From Anaerolineae bacterium (GTDB lineage Bacteria > Chloroflexota > Anaerolineae > 4572-78 > J111), in contig JAHDWA010000053.1 in the NCBI GenBank assembly GCA_023382535.1, forward strand, positions 1-64,000: a stretch of DNA of 64,000 bases, written 5' to 3'. This document shows positions 1 through 8,392 of the stretch, piece by piece. Positions within the stretch are counted from its first letter, which is position 1. Each line of letters opens with the position of its first letter. The notes beneath the pieces were generated by a model that saw nothing but the letters and a program-made list of their open reading frames with translations, did not search any database and was not told where the DNA came from. The translations under genes were made by a program, and so were the position numbers.

Positions 1-747
1 GTCATCACCGAAGAAATGGGCCGCAAGCTCGACAGCGCGACCATCAAGGATCTGGGCACGGCCGATAAAGTTAGCTCGACCAAAGACGAAACCACCATTG
101 TGGGTGGGGCTGGTGAAGAAGATGCTATCACCGGCCGGATCAACCAGATCAAGGCCGAGATTGAAAATAGCACCAGCGACTACGACCGCGAGAAACTGCA
201 AGAGCGCCTGGCCAAATTGGCCGGCGGCGTGGCCGTCATCGGCGTGGGCGCGGCAACTGAAACCGAGTTGAAAGAGAAAAAGCATCGGGTCGAAGACGCC
301 TTGAGCGCCACCCGCGCCGCTGTCGAAGAAGGTGTCGTGCCCGGTGGTGGGGTTGCTTTGATCAATGCGATTGAGGCTATTAAGGATCTCAAGCACGACA
401 CGCCTGATGTCAATACCGGCATCAACATTGTGCGCCGCGCTCTGGAAGAGCCGATGCGCCAGTTAGCCCGCAATGCCGGCAAAGAAGGGGCCGTCATCAT
501 TGACGAAGTGCGCCGCCAGCGCAGCGAGGGTGGTTTTATCGGCTACAATGTGATGACCGAGCAGTACGAAGACATGCTCAAATCCGGCATCATTGACCCG
601 GCCAAAGTGACCCGCAGCGCTGTGCAAAATGCGGCTTCCATCGCCGCCATGATCCTGACCACCGAAGCCCTCGTCACTGACGTGCCCGAATCCAAATCGG
701 TGATGCCTGCCGGCGGTGGTGATATGGGCATGGGCGGAATGATGTAA
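1..747 (+). CDS. groEL: GroEL chaperonin, C-terminal part (5' end outside window)
   Basis: This is the last ~248 codons of the 60-kDa chaperonin, the ring-forming ATPase that folds cytosolic proteins with GroES. The frame is open from base 1, so the gene continues upstream. Family landmarks are the [14 protein letters not shown] segment, the equatorial-domain stretch [13 protein letters not shown] and the glycine/methionine-rich tail ending [10 protein letters not shown]. The visible part looks intact. No strong terminator follows; a weak CCTTC/GAAGG dyad near 766-788 lacks a T-run. It is a housekeeping gene, unrelated to the accessory material that follows. Confidence 0.97.
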   Translation, partial: VITEEMGRKLDSATIKDLGTADKVSSTKDETTIVGGAGEEDAITGRINQIKAEIENSTSDYDREKLQERLAKLAGGVAVIGVGAATETELKEKKHRVEDALSATRAAVEEGVVPGGGVALINAIEAIKDLKHDTPDVNTGINIVRRALEEPMRQLARNAGKEGAVIIDEVRRQRSEGGFIGYNVMTEQYEDMLKSGIIDPAKVTRSAVQNAASIAAMILTTEALVTDVPESKSVMPAGGGDMGMGGMM

Positions 748-885
748 TTTGGGACGTAACTTCCCCTTCGATCATCTAGTTTGAAGGAAGGTACGATGCA
801 TAGTAGGTTGACCCTTCATCTCTTATCAAGCGTGTGACCTGGTCTGAACTGGATGGGGTTGGCCGGGCCATGCCTCATATAAATT

Positions 886-1311
886 ATGAAACTGTCTCGG
901 GAAGAAGTTATAGATACCGTCAAATCGGCCCACGGTAATGGCGAAACACCCAACCTGTGCCAGGCCGACCTGTGGTGGGTTGATCTGAACGAGGCCAACC
1001 TGCAAGGGGTTGATTTGAGTCAAGCCTACCTACGCCGGGCCAACCTGCAAGGAACCGACCTGGGTGGGGCCGACCTGAGTGGGGCTAATCTGAGCGGGGC
1101 CAATCTGCGCCAGGCAAAACTAAGCAGAGGCGACCTTCACGAAGCTGACCTACGCCAGGCCGACCTGAGGGGGGCTGACCTACGCGAGGCTAACCTGCGC
1201 CGGGCGAAATACAATGATGATACCAGGTGGCCAGTGAATTTCGACCCCATTGAGGAGGGTGCAATAAACTACAGTTCAGCGTCCGGCTCCGATTTGTGTT
1301 GGCCAGTTTAA
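886..1311 (+). CDS. pentapeptide repeat protein
   Basis: The 141-residue protein is mostly A(D/N)Lxx pentapeptides from about residue 25 to 105 (runs such as ADLSGANLSGANLRQA). This predicts a right-handed quadrilateral beta-helix. Such proteins are often cytosolic and of unknown role; some shield DNA gyrase. There is no signal peptide or membrane segment. The last ~35 residues (from NDDTRWPVNF) are not repeats but resemble the usual capping tail. The gene ends directly against a truncated methylglyoxal synthase frame, so the 3' junction may be a deletion scar. Function cannot be inferred further. Confidence 0.8.
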   Translation: MKLSREEVIDTVKSAHGNGETPNLCQADLWWVDLNEANLQGVDLSQAYLRRANLQGTDLGGADLSGANLSGANLRQAKLSRGDLHEADLRQADLRGADLREANLRRAKYNDDTRWPVNFDPIEEGAINYSSASGSDLCWPV

Positions 1312-1347
1312 TCAGGACCCGGAGAAAGCGCAAAAGCTCACCATCGA

Positions 1348-1701
1348 GTGTATGCGACCGGCACCACCGGCCAGATCCTGGAACAGGAACTTGGCTTCGC
1401 CATCACTAAACTGCAAAGTGGTCCCCTGGGGGGTGATCAGCAAATGGGGGCCAAGATTGTCGTTGACGAGATCAATTTTATGATCTTTTTCTCAGATCCG
1501 CTGGAACAACAAGCCCATGATCCCGATGTCAAGACGCTGTTGCGCCTGGCGGTGTTGTGGAACATTCCGATTGCCTGTAATCGGGCTTCGGCTGATTTTA
1601 TGATCTCCTCGCCGTTAATGGATGGACAGTATGATCGGCTGGTCCCGGAATATGAGGAGTATCGCATCCGGAAGATAAGCATGAGCGCAGAAGTAGAGTA
1701 A
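1348..1701 (+). pseudogene. mgsA: methylglyoxal synthase, N-terminally truncated
   Basis: Methylglyoxal synthase converts dihydroxyacetone phosphate to methylglyoxal and phosphate. The frame starts at the family's YATGTTG phosphate-binding loop and keeps SGPLGGDQQMG (with the catalytic Asp), FFSDPLEQQAHDPDVKTLLRLA and WNIPIACNRASADF. The first ~40 residues of the usual ~150, including the strand and His-Asp pair seen early in E. coli MgsA, are absent. Upstream in the same frame there is only non-homologous sequence back to a stop at 1309. I therefore call it a relic, although a GTG at 1348 could still start translation. Confidence 0.75.
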
Positions 1702-1715
1702 GGTGCAGGAGTCTC

Positions 1716-1856
1716 TGGGCTGTCCTGATCCTGAGCCTGCACGACAATGAGGCCGCCCGGACGCGAGTTTTGTCAGCCGGTGCTGACGCTTTTGTCTCCA
1801 AACAGGCGGGGGATGCACCGCTGCTGGCGGCCATTCGCCGGGTGGTAGCAAAGTAG
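1716..1856 (+). pseudogene. response-regulator receiver domain, C-terminal fragment
   Basis: This frame reads AVLILSLHDNEAARTRVLSAGA followed by DAFVSKQAGDAPLLAAIRRVVAK and a stop. That is the beta4-alpha4-beta5-alpha5 end of a CheY-like receiver, with the conserved Lys of the V-S-K stretch. The phosphoacceptor half is missing and there is no start codon in frame. It follows the truncated mgsA with 15 bases between, so the 0.9-1.9 kb stretch is a chain of deletion remnants. Confidence 0.65.
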
Positions 1857-1913
1857 GTCTTGAAGAAGCCTTTGTTACTGAATATCATCAGGCAGATTTG
1901 CAGATCAGGGGGG

Positions 1914-4310
1914 ATGATGGGCGTTATTCGGCACAAAATTTGGAGTGATTTGTGGCATAACAAAGGGCGTACTATTCAGGTGGTGCTCATCATTGCCGTT
2001 GGCGCATTCACGGTTGGCATGATTTTGGGTGGCAGCCAGTTAATGGGCCAAGTCTTCACCCAAACCTGGCAACGCACCACGCCGGCCATGATCGTTTTTC
2101 AAGTGGACCCGCCTATTGACGACGCTCAACTAGACTCGATCAAGCGGTTTGCCGGGATCGTCGAAGCCGAGGGAGAAGTCAGTCAGGGGATCAAATGGCG
2201 GCTGAGTCCGGCCGACCCCTGGTTAGCGGCCAACCTGGTTGCTCGAAGCGATTATGATGACCAGCATCTCAACACGCTGGCGTTGCAAAACGGCCACTGG
2301 CCTCATGGGCGGGTGATGGCCGTCGAGAAGGGCTACGACTTGCAGCCGGGCATGCCAGTCTATCTGGAAGTGGAGGAAAAGGAACGCGGGATAACGTTGG
2401 GGGGTCTTATGTATAATGTGGCGACCGACCCACCCTTCTTTGGCGGCAACCCTACCTTTTATACTACCCGCGACCGTTTTGCCGAACTAACCGGCGAACG
2501 CGGTTTCAGCCTGATCCGGGCTACGGCGGCGCAGTATGACGTGGACAAAATTAAAGCGCTGGCCGACCGTCTCCAGCAGCACCTGGAAAAACAGGGCTTC
2601 GAGGCCGAGGGCGCGGCCGCCTTTGGCAACAGCTATACCGACCCGGCCAAATACCCTTTCCTGGAGATTGTGGATGGCCTTAATTTTGTCCTACTCTTCA
2701 TGTCCGTTGCGGCCCTGATTTTGGGCTTATTTCTGGTCTTCAACACGATGACGGCTCTGATCAGCCAGCAGGTCAATCAGATTGGGGTAATGAAGGCCAT
2801 TGGAGCCAAGACACACCAAATCCTATTTGTCTACTTCAGCGGCGTATTTTTATATGGACTGCTGGCGCTGCTTCTGGCTTTGCCCTTGGGGGCGCTGGGC
2901 GCTTCTCAGATGAGCGCTTTTATGGTTGGACTGTTTGGCCTTGAACCAGGCCCTTTTCAACTTTCGCCGCTGGCCGTGCTGGCTCAGGCTGCTATTGCGC
3001 TGCTCGCGCCGTTGTTGACGGCTGTTATCCCTGTTTTCGCCGGGGCACGTATCACCGTGCGAGAGGCGATCAGCAGCTATGGCCTGGGCGGCGTCGCCGG
3101 GTTGTTGGAACGATTGTTGGCTAAATTCCTGTTTCTCCCCCGGCTGATTGCGCTGATGCTCAGCAACACTTTTCAGAACAAAGGGCGGGTGGTCTTGACC
3201 CAAGTTACGTTGGTGGGCAGTGGAGTGATCTTTATGACGGTCATGACCACCCAAAGCTCCATGGTCTACACCTTTAGCGAGGTGATGTTTTCCATCTTTA
3301 ATTTTAATGTGGCCCTGGCCTTTGAAGATGACGAGCGCATTAGCCAGGTCGAAGCGCTGGCCCTGGCTTATCCGGGGGTGAAAAGTGCCGAAGCCTGGGG
3401 GCAGGCGGGGGCCACCTTGCGCCTGGTGGGTCAGCCTGCCTCGAACCAAGACAAACGCGCTTTCATTATGGGGGTACCGCTGCCCAGCAGGCTCTATTTG
3501 CCCCAAATACGGGCGGGGCGTTGGCTACAACCGGGTGATACCCACGCCGTGGTGCTCAATCAGAAGTTGGCGGCCGAAGCAGAGGTGGGCGTCGGCGATT
3601 GGATCATTTTTGACCACGGGGTCAATGGGGAGTCAAAGTGGCAGGTGGTGGGTTTACAGTTTAATCCCATTGGCGAAAATTCGGCGCACGTGCCCCGCGA
3701 TATGCTGTTGCAAGAGCTGCATCAGGTGGGCAAGGCCGGCTCAATCTGGATCGAGACCTTTCACGAAGACGCCGCCAGCGAAGCCGCCATCGCTAAAAAC
3801 CTGCGCGCCTATTATGAAGCCCATCAGCTCAAGGTCAGTTTACAACCTGCCTTCGAAAAGGATACCGCTCATCAGACTGTCGAGGCCATCATGGGGCGCA
3901 TGGCTGTGATCATTTACCTGTTGGGTATTATGGCCCTGGCCACCGCTCTGATTGGCAGTATTGCCTTGAGTGGGGTGCTCTCGATCAATGTACTGGAGCG
4001 GCAGCGCGAAATCGGCATGATGCGAGCCATCGGCGCTTCGTCGGCCTCGATTGCCACTTTATTCATCGGCGAAGGGCTGATCCTGGGCCTGTTGAGCTGG
4101 GTTATTGCCCTGCCCCTGAGTCTTCCGGCCGGCCCGGTCATGACCGGGGCGTTGCAAAGCGTCGTTGGTACAGAGATTGTCTACGACTACTCTGAAGCCG
4201 GGGTGTTATACTGGCTGGTCATCATGATCGTGCTTTCCATTGCCGCCAGTTGGCTGCCCGCCCGGAGCGCTACCCGCATCAGCGTACGCGAAAGTTTAGC
4301 GTATCAGTAA
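1914..4310 (+). CDS. ABC transporter permease, FtsX/MacB type, two-module
   Basis: A ~798-residue membrane protein with a short N-terminal anchor (VVLIIAVGAFTVGMILGG), a large periplasmic MacB-PCD-like domain, and three membrane helices of an FtsX domain near residues 260-400. After a second anchor the pattern repeats, ending in another FtsX triplet near 680-790. This layout is typical of permeases for lipoproteins, peptides or cell-envelope substrates. The start at ATG 1914 or 1917 is preferred over an upstream TTG (1860) because the G-rich AGGGGGG lies immediately before it. No ATPase partner is adjacent, so it either works with a remote ATP-binding protein or is an orphan. Confidence 0.85.
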   Translation: MMGVIRHKIWSDLWHNKGRTIQVVLIIAVGAFTVGMILGGSQLMGQVFTQTWQRTTPAMIVFQVDPPIDDAQLDSIKRFAGIVEAEGEVSQGIKWRLSPADPWLAANLVARSDYDDQHLNTLALQNGHWPHGRVMAVEKGYDLQPGMPVYLEVEEKERGITLGGLMYNVATDPPFFGGNPTFYTTRDRFAELTGERGFSLIRATAAQYDVDKIKALADRLQQHLEKQGFEAEGAAAFGNSYTDPAKYPFLEIVDGLNFVLLFMSVAALILGLFLVFNTMTALISQQVNQIGVMKAIGAKTHQILFVYFSGVFLYGLLALLLALPLGALGASQMSAFMVGLFGLEPGPFQLSPLAVLAQAAIALLAPLLTAVIPVFAGARITVREAISSYGLGGVAGLLERLLAKFLFLPRLIALMLSNTFQNKGRVVLTQVTLVGSGVIFMTVMTTQSSMVYTFSEVMFSIFNFNVALAFEDDERISQVEALALAYPGVKSAEAWGQAGATLRLVGQPASNQDKRAFIMGVPLPSRLYLPQIRAGRWLQPGDTHAVVLNQKLAAEAEVGVGDWIIFDHGVNGESKWQVVGLQFNPIGENSAHVPRDMLLQELHQVGKAGSIWIETFHEDAASEAAIAKNLRAYYEAHQLKVSLQPAFEKDTAHQTVEAIMGRMAVIIYLLGIMALATALIGSIALSGVLSINVLERQREIGMMRAIGASSASIATLFIGEGLILGLLSWVIALPLSLPAGPVMTGALQSVVGTEIVYDYSEAGVLYWLVIMIVLSIAASWLPARSATRISVRESLAYQ

Positions 4311-4339
4311 ACAAGGACGATAAGAATTAGGAAAAGAAA

Positions 4340-4783
4340 ATGCAAATTAACCATCAGGCTTCACTCGTCGCTCACCGGGAAATATTGATCCAGGCTCCGG
4401 CTGAAGTCGTCTGGAAGACTCACACAGACATCAACGCTTGGAGTCAATGGCAACCCGGCATCACCACGGCCAACCTGGCCGGCCCCCTGGCCGTTGGCTC
4501 TGTTTTCCAATTCAAATCGGCTGGCCTGACCATAACCGCCACGATCCAGGTGGTCGAGCCAAACCGGCAGATTGGTTGGACCGGCCAGGCCTTAGGCACC
4601 CAGGCCAGCCATGTCTGGCGGCTGACACCCCACCCTAACGGCACGCTGCTAACGACGGACGAATCGATGGAAGGCTGGCTCGTTAGCTTATTGAAATTTG
4701 TCATGCCCAAGTTTCTGGAAAGATCGCTGGACACCTGGTTGCAGAGTCTCAAGGGCAAAGCGGAAGGGAACAGTCATAGTTAG
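4340..4783 (+). CDS. SRPBCC/START-like ligand-binding protein
   Basis: A 147-residue protein beginning with the typical first strand of polyketide-cyclase/dehydrase-like proteins (REILIQAPAEVVWKTHTDINAWSQW). This is followed by the antiparallel sheet and the long C-terminal helix (FVMPKFLERSLDTWLQSLKG). The fold encloses a hydrophobic cavity for lipids or aromatic ligands; the ligand here is unknown. It lies 29 nt after the permease gene, so co-transcription is likely. Its last ~80 bp occur again at 5331-5410 (see the relic there). Confidence 0.8.
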   Translation: MQINHQASLVAHREILIQAPAEVVWKTHTDINAWSQWQPGITTANLAGPLAVGSVFQFKSAGLTITATIQVVEPNRQIGWTGQALGTQASHVWRLTPHPNGTLLTTDESMEGWLVSLLKFVMPKFLERSLDTWLQSLKGKAEGNSHS

Positions 4784-4802
4784 CTCGAAAGGATAAATAA
4801 AC

Positions 4803-5387
4803 ATGAGATCACTCCGAGGATTTTTAGCAGCGCTTGTTTTTTTATCATTGCTCCCTATCGCCGTGCTGTATCAAATATTTTTTGACAATGGCGTCGAGAT
4901 CATAACTCATGGGGTGCTCGCGCTGGGTTCTGGACTAATTTCATTCGCCGTTTTCGATTTTAAGGTTACAAGCTGGATAACCTGGCTGGGCTGTATCGCT
5001 ACGAGCGCCTTAGCTGTCATTTTTCTGTTGCAAGGGGCGAGTTTGCTGATCCAAAACGATTCGCTCACTTATCTTGCCTATCGAATATTAGGGCAACGAC
5101 TGGAAGCAGGCTTAGTTGATGGTTTGATAGTTTGGTTTGTGGCGCTGTTGCTCATGGACAGCCAGGGCAAGACGCGGATTTTAGGGTTTGTGGCTATGTC
5201 AATCGTAGTATGCCTGGAAGTATATAAATATAGTTTAGCTTATTTTGGCGCTGCCCCCGCGGAAAGTTTAAAGCTATTGTTTCTCCTGCCGCTGGTTTGG
5301 TTTCTTCTTGAAAGCAAAAAGAAAATTTATCATGTCCATGTTTCTGGAAAGATCACTGGACACCTGGTTGCAGAGTCTCAAGAGTAA
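4803..5387 (+). CDS. hypothetical membrane protein
   Basis: About 194 residues with roughly six hydrophobic segments: a signal-like N-terminus (RGFLAALVFLSLLPIAVLY), then segments near 35-55, 60-85, 105-120, 130-150 and 155-170. No family was recognised. The C-terminal ~18 residues (HVHVSGKITGHLVAESQE) are encoded, out of frame, by a duplicated 3' end of the neighbouring SRPBCC gene. The native C-terminus has therefore probably been replaced at a recombination junction. A start at ATG 4803 fits the AAAGGA upstream. Confidence 0.55.
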   Translation: MRSLRGFLAALVFLSLLPIAVLYQIFFDNGVEIITHGVLALGSGLISFAVFDFKVTSWITWLGCIATSALAVIFLLQGASLLIQNDSLTYLAYRILGQRLEAGLVDGLIVWFVALLLMDSQGKTRILGFVAMSIVVCLEVYKYSLAYFGAAPAESLKLLFLLPLVWFLLESKKKIYHVHVSGKITGHLVAESQE

Positions 5388-5421
5388 AGTCAAAGGGAGT
5401 AGTCATAACATGGAGCATTAA
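5332..5421 (+). pseudogene. duplicated 3' end of the SRPBCC gene
   Basis: The frame from ATG 5332 reads MSMFLERSLDTWLQSLKSK and then VKGSSHNMEH before a stop. It is nearly identical to the last helix of the SRPBCC protein (4703-4783), and the DNA similarity starts just upstream of that ATG. Only the C-terminal helix is present. It overlaps, in another frame, the end of the membrane-protein gene. Confidence 0.75.
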
Positions 5422-5501
5422 CCTCAATCTCGCCGAAGCCAAATACATCCGGCTTTGCCTATATTCAAACAAATATTTCCAAATATAAGGAGAAGCTTAC
5501 C

Positions 5502-6314
5502 ATGAATTCTATGACCTCATTTGTCAAACGCCGCCCGCAGGTAACCTTCTGGGGAATCGCTTACCTCACGTTTTTCTTGGGTTTTCTTATGGATGCATTG
5601 TATCCCTCGGATCTCTGGAATTTCGTTGTTTGGGGCCCTTTCCTGGGCGGGGCGCTTGTCACCGGCATAGCCGATGGCCGGGCTGGTTTGAAGACCTATT
5701 TCAGCCGCATTGTCCGTTGGCGGGTTGGGCTGAAGTGGTACGCCGTCGCTTTGTTTCTCCCTCTGGCTATGAGGCTGGCGGCGTTCGGGCTGAATATCGC
5801 CTCGGGCGCTATGCTGTCCACAAATATCCAGTGGCCCGCCTGGCCCGATTTCATCATGGAGTTAGTGATTGTTGTCTTCTTCATTGTCGCTCTGGGCGAG
5901 GAGCCGGGCTTTCGTGGCTTCGCCCTGCCCCGTTTGATGGTTGGCCACTCTGCGCTGGTCGCCAGCCTGATTCTGGGGGTGTTACATGCCATCTGGCATC
6001 TGCCGCTGTTCATCTCCGGCTCCGAATCGCCCATCATCATCTTGATTATCATCTCCGGGGCGGTATTGATTACCTGGTTATTCAATAATACCAAGGGGAG
6101 TGTCTTGATGGTCATGCTGCTCCACTTTTCCGTTAATCTGTGGGTCGGGGTCTTCAACCCCTTGTTCTCGGAGGCAGATGCAGCCCGACAAACAACCTGG
6201 CTGGTGGTTGTATACATAGCGGTCGCGGTCATTCTGGTTCTGCTGGCCGGGCCGAATCTGGCCCGCAAATCGGCGCAGCCGGAGGTCGTGGCTGAGCCGG
6301 TAGCCGGGGTTTAA
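5502..6314 (+). CDS. CPBP family intramembrane metalloprotease
   Basis: A ~270-residue polytopic membrane protein with all signature motifs of the CPBP (Abi/Rce1-like) family. These are EEPGFRG near residue 133 (the EExxxR motif), HAIWH near 162 and HFSVN near 207. The glutamates and histidines are the presumed zinc/catalytic residues in the membrane. Members process prenylated or small peptides, or give bacteriocin self-immunity; no partner peptide gene is visible here. A good ribosome binding site (AAGGAGAAG) precedes ATG 5502. Confidence 0.88.
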   Translation: MNSMTSFVKRRPQVTFWGIAYLTFFLGFLMDALYPSDLWNFVVWGPFLGGALVTGIADGRAGLKTYFSRIVRWRVGLKWYAVALFLPLAMRLAAFGLNIASGAMLSTNIQWPAWPDFIMELVIVVFFIVALGEEPGFRGFALPRLMVGHSALVASLILGVLHAIWHLPLFISGSESPIIILIIISGAVLITWLFNNTKGSVLMVMLLHFSVNLWVGVFNPLFSEADAARQTTWLVVVYIAVAVILVLLAGPNLARKSAQPEVVAEPVAGV

Positions 6315-6404
6315 GTGGGAGAAAGATTCAAAATTTGACGAAAACCAACGAGGACAACAGATGGATTTTCGTCCCGATTTGCCCCTTATCTTGGAGTGGT
6401 AACA

Positions 6405-7349
6405 ATGATACGTCGGGTTATCTTCCTGATCGTCGCCGGAATTTTATTTATCTCACTGCTGTGTGTGCTTGATGAAGTGATAGGGCCATCCTCCCACATT
6501 TTGCCTTCTTTGCTCACCTTGCCCTTTAAGGTTGTCTTTATTGCTGCTTTCTTCTTGCTGGCTTTCATCGTCCACCGGCTGGCCTGGCATATCGCCGGGG
6601 GCTTGCTCCATTCGCCTCTGTGGAGCCGAGTTTTCCTGTGGTCGTCCAACCGGCTCAAGTCAAGCCATCTCAAGCTTGATGTGGCCGAGGCCAAGATGCG
6701 AGTCGAGCGCCAGCACACGATTCAGCAACTGGTCGCCAGTACAATTAGCGTAGCAACGTTTGTCATTGCTGCTCTGCTCAGCCTAAGTCAATTCCTGAGT
6801 GCAGAGACCCTGGCGCTCCTGGCCGGCTTATTTACCGCCGCCTTTAGCCTGGGCGCTCGGCCGCTTATCGCCGATATTTTGGCCGGGGTAAGTTTCATTT
6901 TTGAAGACAACTTCGATGTGGGTGAAAAGCTCGAAATCGCCAGCGTGACGGGTAAGGTGGAAGGCGTTGTTGAAAGTATGAATTTACGAACTACCACCGT
7001 TCGCGCCCCGACCGGCGAACTTTACGTCGTTCCCAACAGCGAGATCCGCATCTTGCGTAACTTCAGTCGAGGCCGTTTTTCGACGGCTCATATCAAGCTA
7101 AGGCTGGCCACGGTTGATCTGGAGCGGGCCTTGCCCCTTTTGTCGGGGTTGAGGAGCGAAGCTATCGCCCTCCTGCCCTATCTACTGGAGTCTTGGCAGG
7201 TTATTAGTGAGACCGGTGCATTGGGGGCACATACGGAATTGACCCTGCTGGCCAAGGCTGGCTTGGGCCACGCGGCCGAGTTGCGCCCGTATCTCCTGGC
7301 CCTAGTGCAGGCGCGGCTGGCCGAGGCTGATATTGTTCTAGTTGACTGA
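6405..7349 (+). CDS. MscS-family mechanosensitive channel
   Basis: A ~314-residue inner-membrane protein. N-terminal hydrophobic helices (residues ~1-25, 40-60, 110-155) are followed by the MscS beta domain with GVSFIFEDNFDVGEKLEI and the signature PNSEIRILRNFSRG. The C-terminal domain is short. Members open on membrane tension and release solutes during hypo-osmotic shock. The pore helix (FTAAFSLGARPLIADILAG) carries the usual small-residue pattern. ATG 6405 is preferred over GTG 6396 because GGAG sits at proper spacing before it. Confidence 0.88.
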   Translation: MIRRVIFLIVAGILFISLLCVLDEVIGPSSHILPSLLTLPFKVVFIAAFFLLAFIVHRLAWHIAGGLLHSPLWSRVFLWSSNRLKSSHLKLDVAEAKMRVERQHTIQQLVASTISVATFVIAALLSLSQFLSAETLALLAGLFTAAFSLGARPLIADILAGVSFIFEDNFDVGEKLEIASVTGKVEGVVESMNLRTTTVRAPTGELYVVPNSEIRILRNFSRGRFSTAHIKLRLATVDLERALPLLSGLRSEAIALLPYLLESWQVISETGALGAHTELTLLAKAGLGHAAELRPYLLALVQARLAEADIVLVD

Positions 7350-7378
7350 GACCAGTCTTGAGCTATGTTCCCCATCAT

Positions 7379-7472
7379 GTTGTAGGGTAAATACCTACAA
7401 GGGGAGCAGTCTAAATCCTACACAGAAATCAGAATTCCACCGATAGTTTTTAGAACTCGAATCGGTTATATT
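7379..7472 (+). promoter_or_regulatory. double-dyad promoter-like element, copy A
   Basis: Two inverted repeats lie in the ~300-bp gap after mscS. The first is TTGTAGG-7 nt-CCTACAA (7380-7400, perfect). The second is ACCGAT-16 nt-ATCGGT (7439-7466), whose interior also pairs AGTT with AACT, leaving a 3-nt bulge. TATATT follows at 7468-7473 and could be a -10 box. Copy B at 8293-8386 has the same two dyads at exactly the same 59-nt offset. The rest of the gap to 7648 shows nothing recognisable. Confidence 0.6.
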
Positions 7473-7648
7473 AATAGTAATCTTCCCTTATCCTCTAAGC
7501 CAATGTCCACCTTATTCTGAGTGCCTCTACGATTCAGACTCCTTCATCCCTTAGAGCCTTGACCAGAAATATTTCCGTTGATGAGCCAAAGGAGGCAATT
7601 AGGTCAGCCCTGGTGGGTATGCTGTAACTCACATTAAAGAGGTACATA

Positions 7649-7924
7649 ATGGAGAAATTTACAGTTAGTCGAGATTACGGTACAGAGATAGCCGAGGTGG
7701 TTATTAACCGGGATGGCTCGTTTATAATAGGCAAAAACGGGCCGTACATCATCCGTCCAGAGCCAATCAATCGGGGTGATTACGGCTGGAATGAGGTGAG
7801 TATCGTGGATGCGAACAATAAGGTACTGCTGACGGGCCACGTCATTAGCGGTGATTACACCTTCGGGCAATTCACCGACACCAATATGTACCGGGCGGCG
7901 GCTCAGGCACTGTGGGATTTGTAA
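7649..7924 (+). CDS. small hypothetical protein
   Basis: A 91-residue, acidic, predominantly beta-rich soluble protein (EVVINRDGSFIIGKNGPYIIRPEP, then VLLTGHVISGDYTFGQF) with no signal or membrane segment. The family is not recognised. An AGAGG ribosome binding site precedes the ATG. It lies downstream of double-dyad element A, with a ~180-nt leader, and is followed 38 nt later by a GlsB/YeaQ membrane protein gene, so the two may be co-transcribed. Confidence 0.6.
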   Translation: MEKFTVSRDYGTEIAEVVINRDGSFIIGKNGPYIIRPEPINRGDYGWNEVSIVDANNKVLLTGHVISGDYTFGQFTDTNMYRAAAQALWDL

Positions 7925-7962
7925 CACGGCCGATCCGTGCGTTTAAACTAAGGAGAAACAAA

Positions 7963-8232
7963 ATGAACTTTATAATCTGGCTTATCGTTGGAGCTGTTGT
8001 CGGCTGGCTGGCCACTTCGCTCATGAGACGGCGAGATGACACCCTGATGAATATCATCATAGGCATCTTGGGCGCATTTTTGGCCGGGCTTGGAGTGGCT
8101 CCTTATTTTGAGATCAATACGATCAACCAGAACAACTTCAGCCTCCCGGCCATGCTAGTAGCAGTGGGGGGCGCTGTCATCCTGCTGGCGGTCTTTCATC
8201 TCCTCCGTCAGCGGGGTGGGTTGCGCTTCTAA
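7963..8232 (+). CDS. GlsB/YeaQ/YmgE family stress-response membrane protein
   Basis: An 89-residue protein with three membrane helices and the glycine-rich pattern of the family called transglycosylase-associated (IIWLIVGAVVGWLATSLM, NIIIGILGAFLAGLGVAP, MLVAVGGAVILLAVFHLL). Family members are often induced by stress but their biochemical role is not established. The start at ATG 7963 is set by AAGGAGAAACAAA; an upstream in-frame start would overlap the previous gene. Confidence 0.85.
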   Translation: MNFIIWLIVGAVVGWLATSLMRRRDDTLMNIIIGILGAFLAGLGVAPYFEINTINQNNFSLPAMLVAVGGAVILLAVFHLLRQRGGLRF

Positions 8233-8292
8233 TAAGATTGAGGGATATGGATTCAGCTTGCTAAAAATCTGAGTTTCCCATTTCCTTCCAAA

Positions 8293-8386
8293 GTTGTAGG
8301 ACAAATACCGACAAGGATATAAGCGAATGGCCCACACCAACATCAGGATTCTACCGATAGTTTTCCAAACTCAGATCGGGTATGCT
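8293..8386 (+). promoter_or_regulatory. double-dyad promoter-like element, copy B
   Basis: TTGTAGG-7 nt-CCGACAA (8294-8314, one mismatch) is followed 59 nt later by ACCGAT-16 nt-ATCGGG (8353-8380). The inner part pairs AGTTT with AAACT, leaving a CAG bulge on the 3' side, as in copy A. TATGCT (8381-8386) could be the -10 box. It lies directly in front of the response-regulator gene at 8393, so the transcript may start at or next to the ATG. Confidence 0.6.
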
Positions 8387-8392
8387 AAGAAT

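Noticed and set aside
2850..3506. 218-codon minus-strand frame within the ABC permease gene
   Set aside because: The opposite frame is a clear FtsX-type permease; the antisense frame is Gln/His/Arg-rich without any motif.
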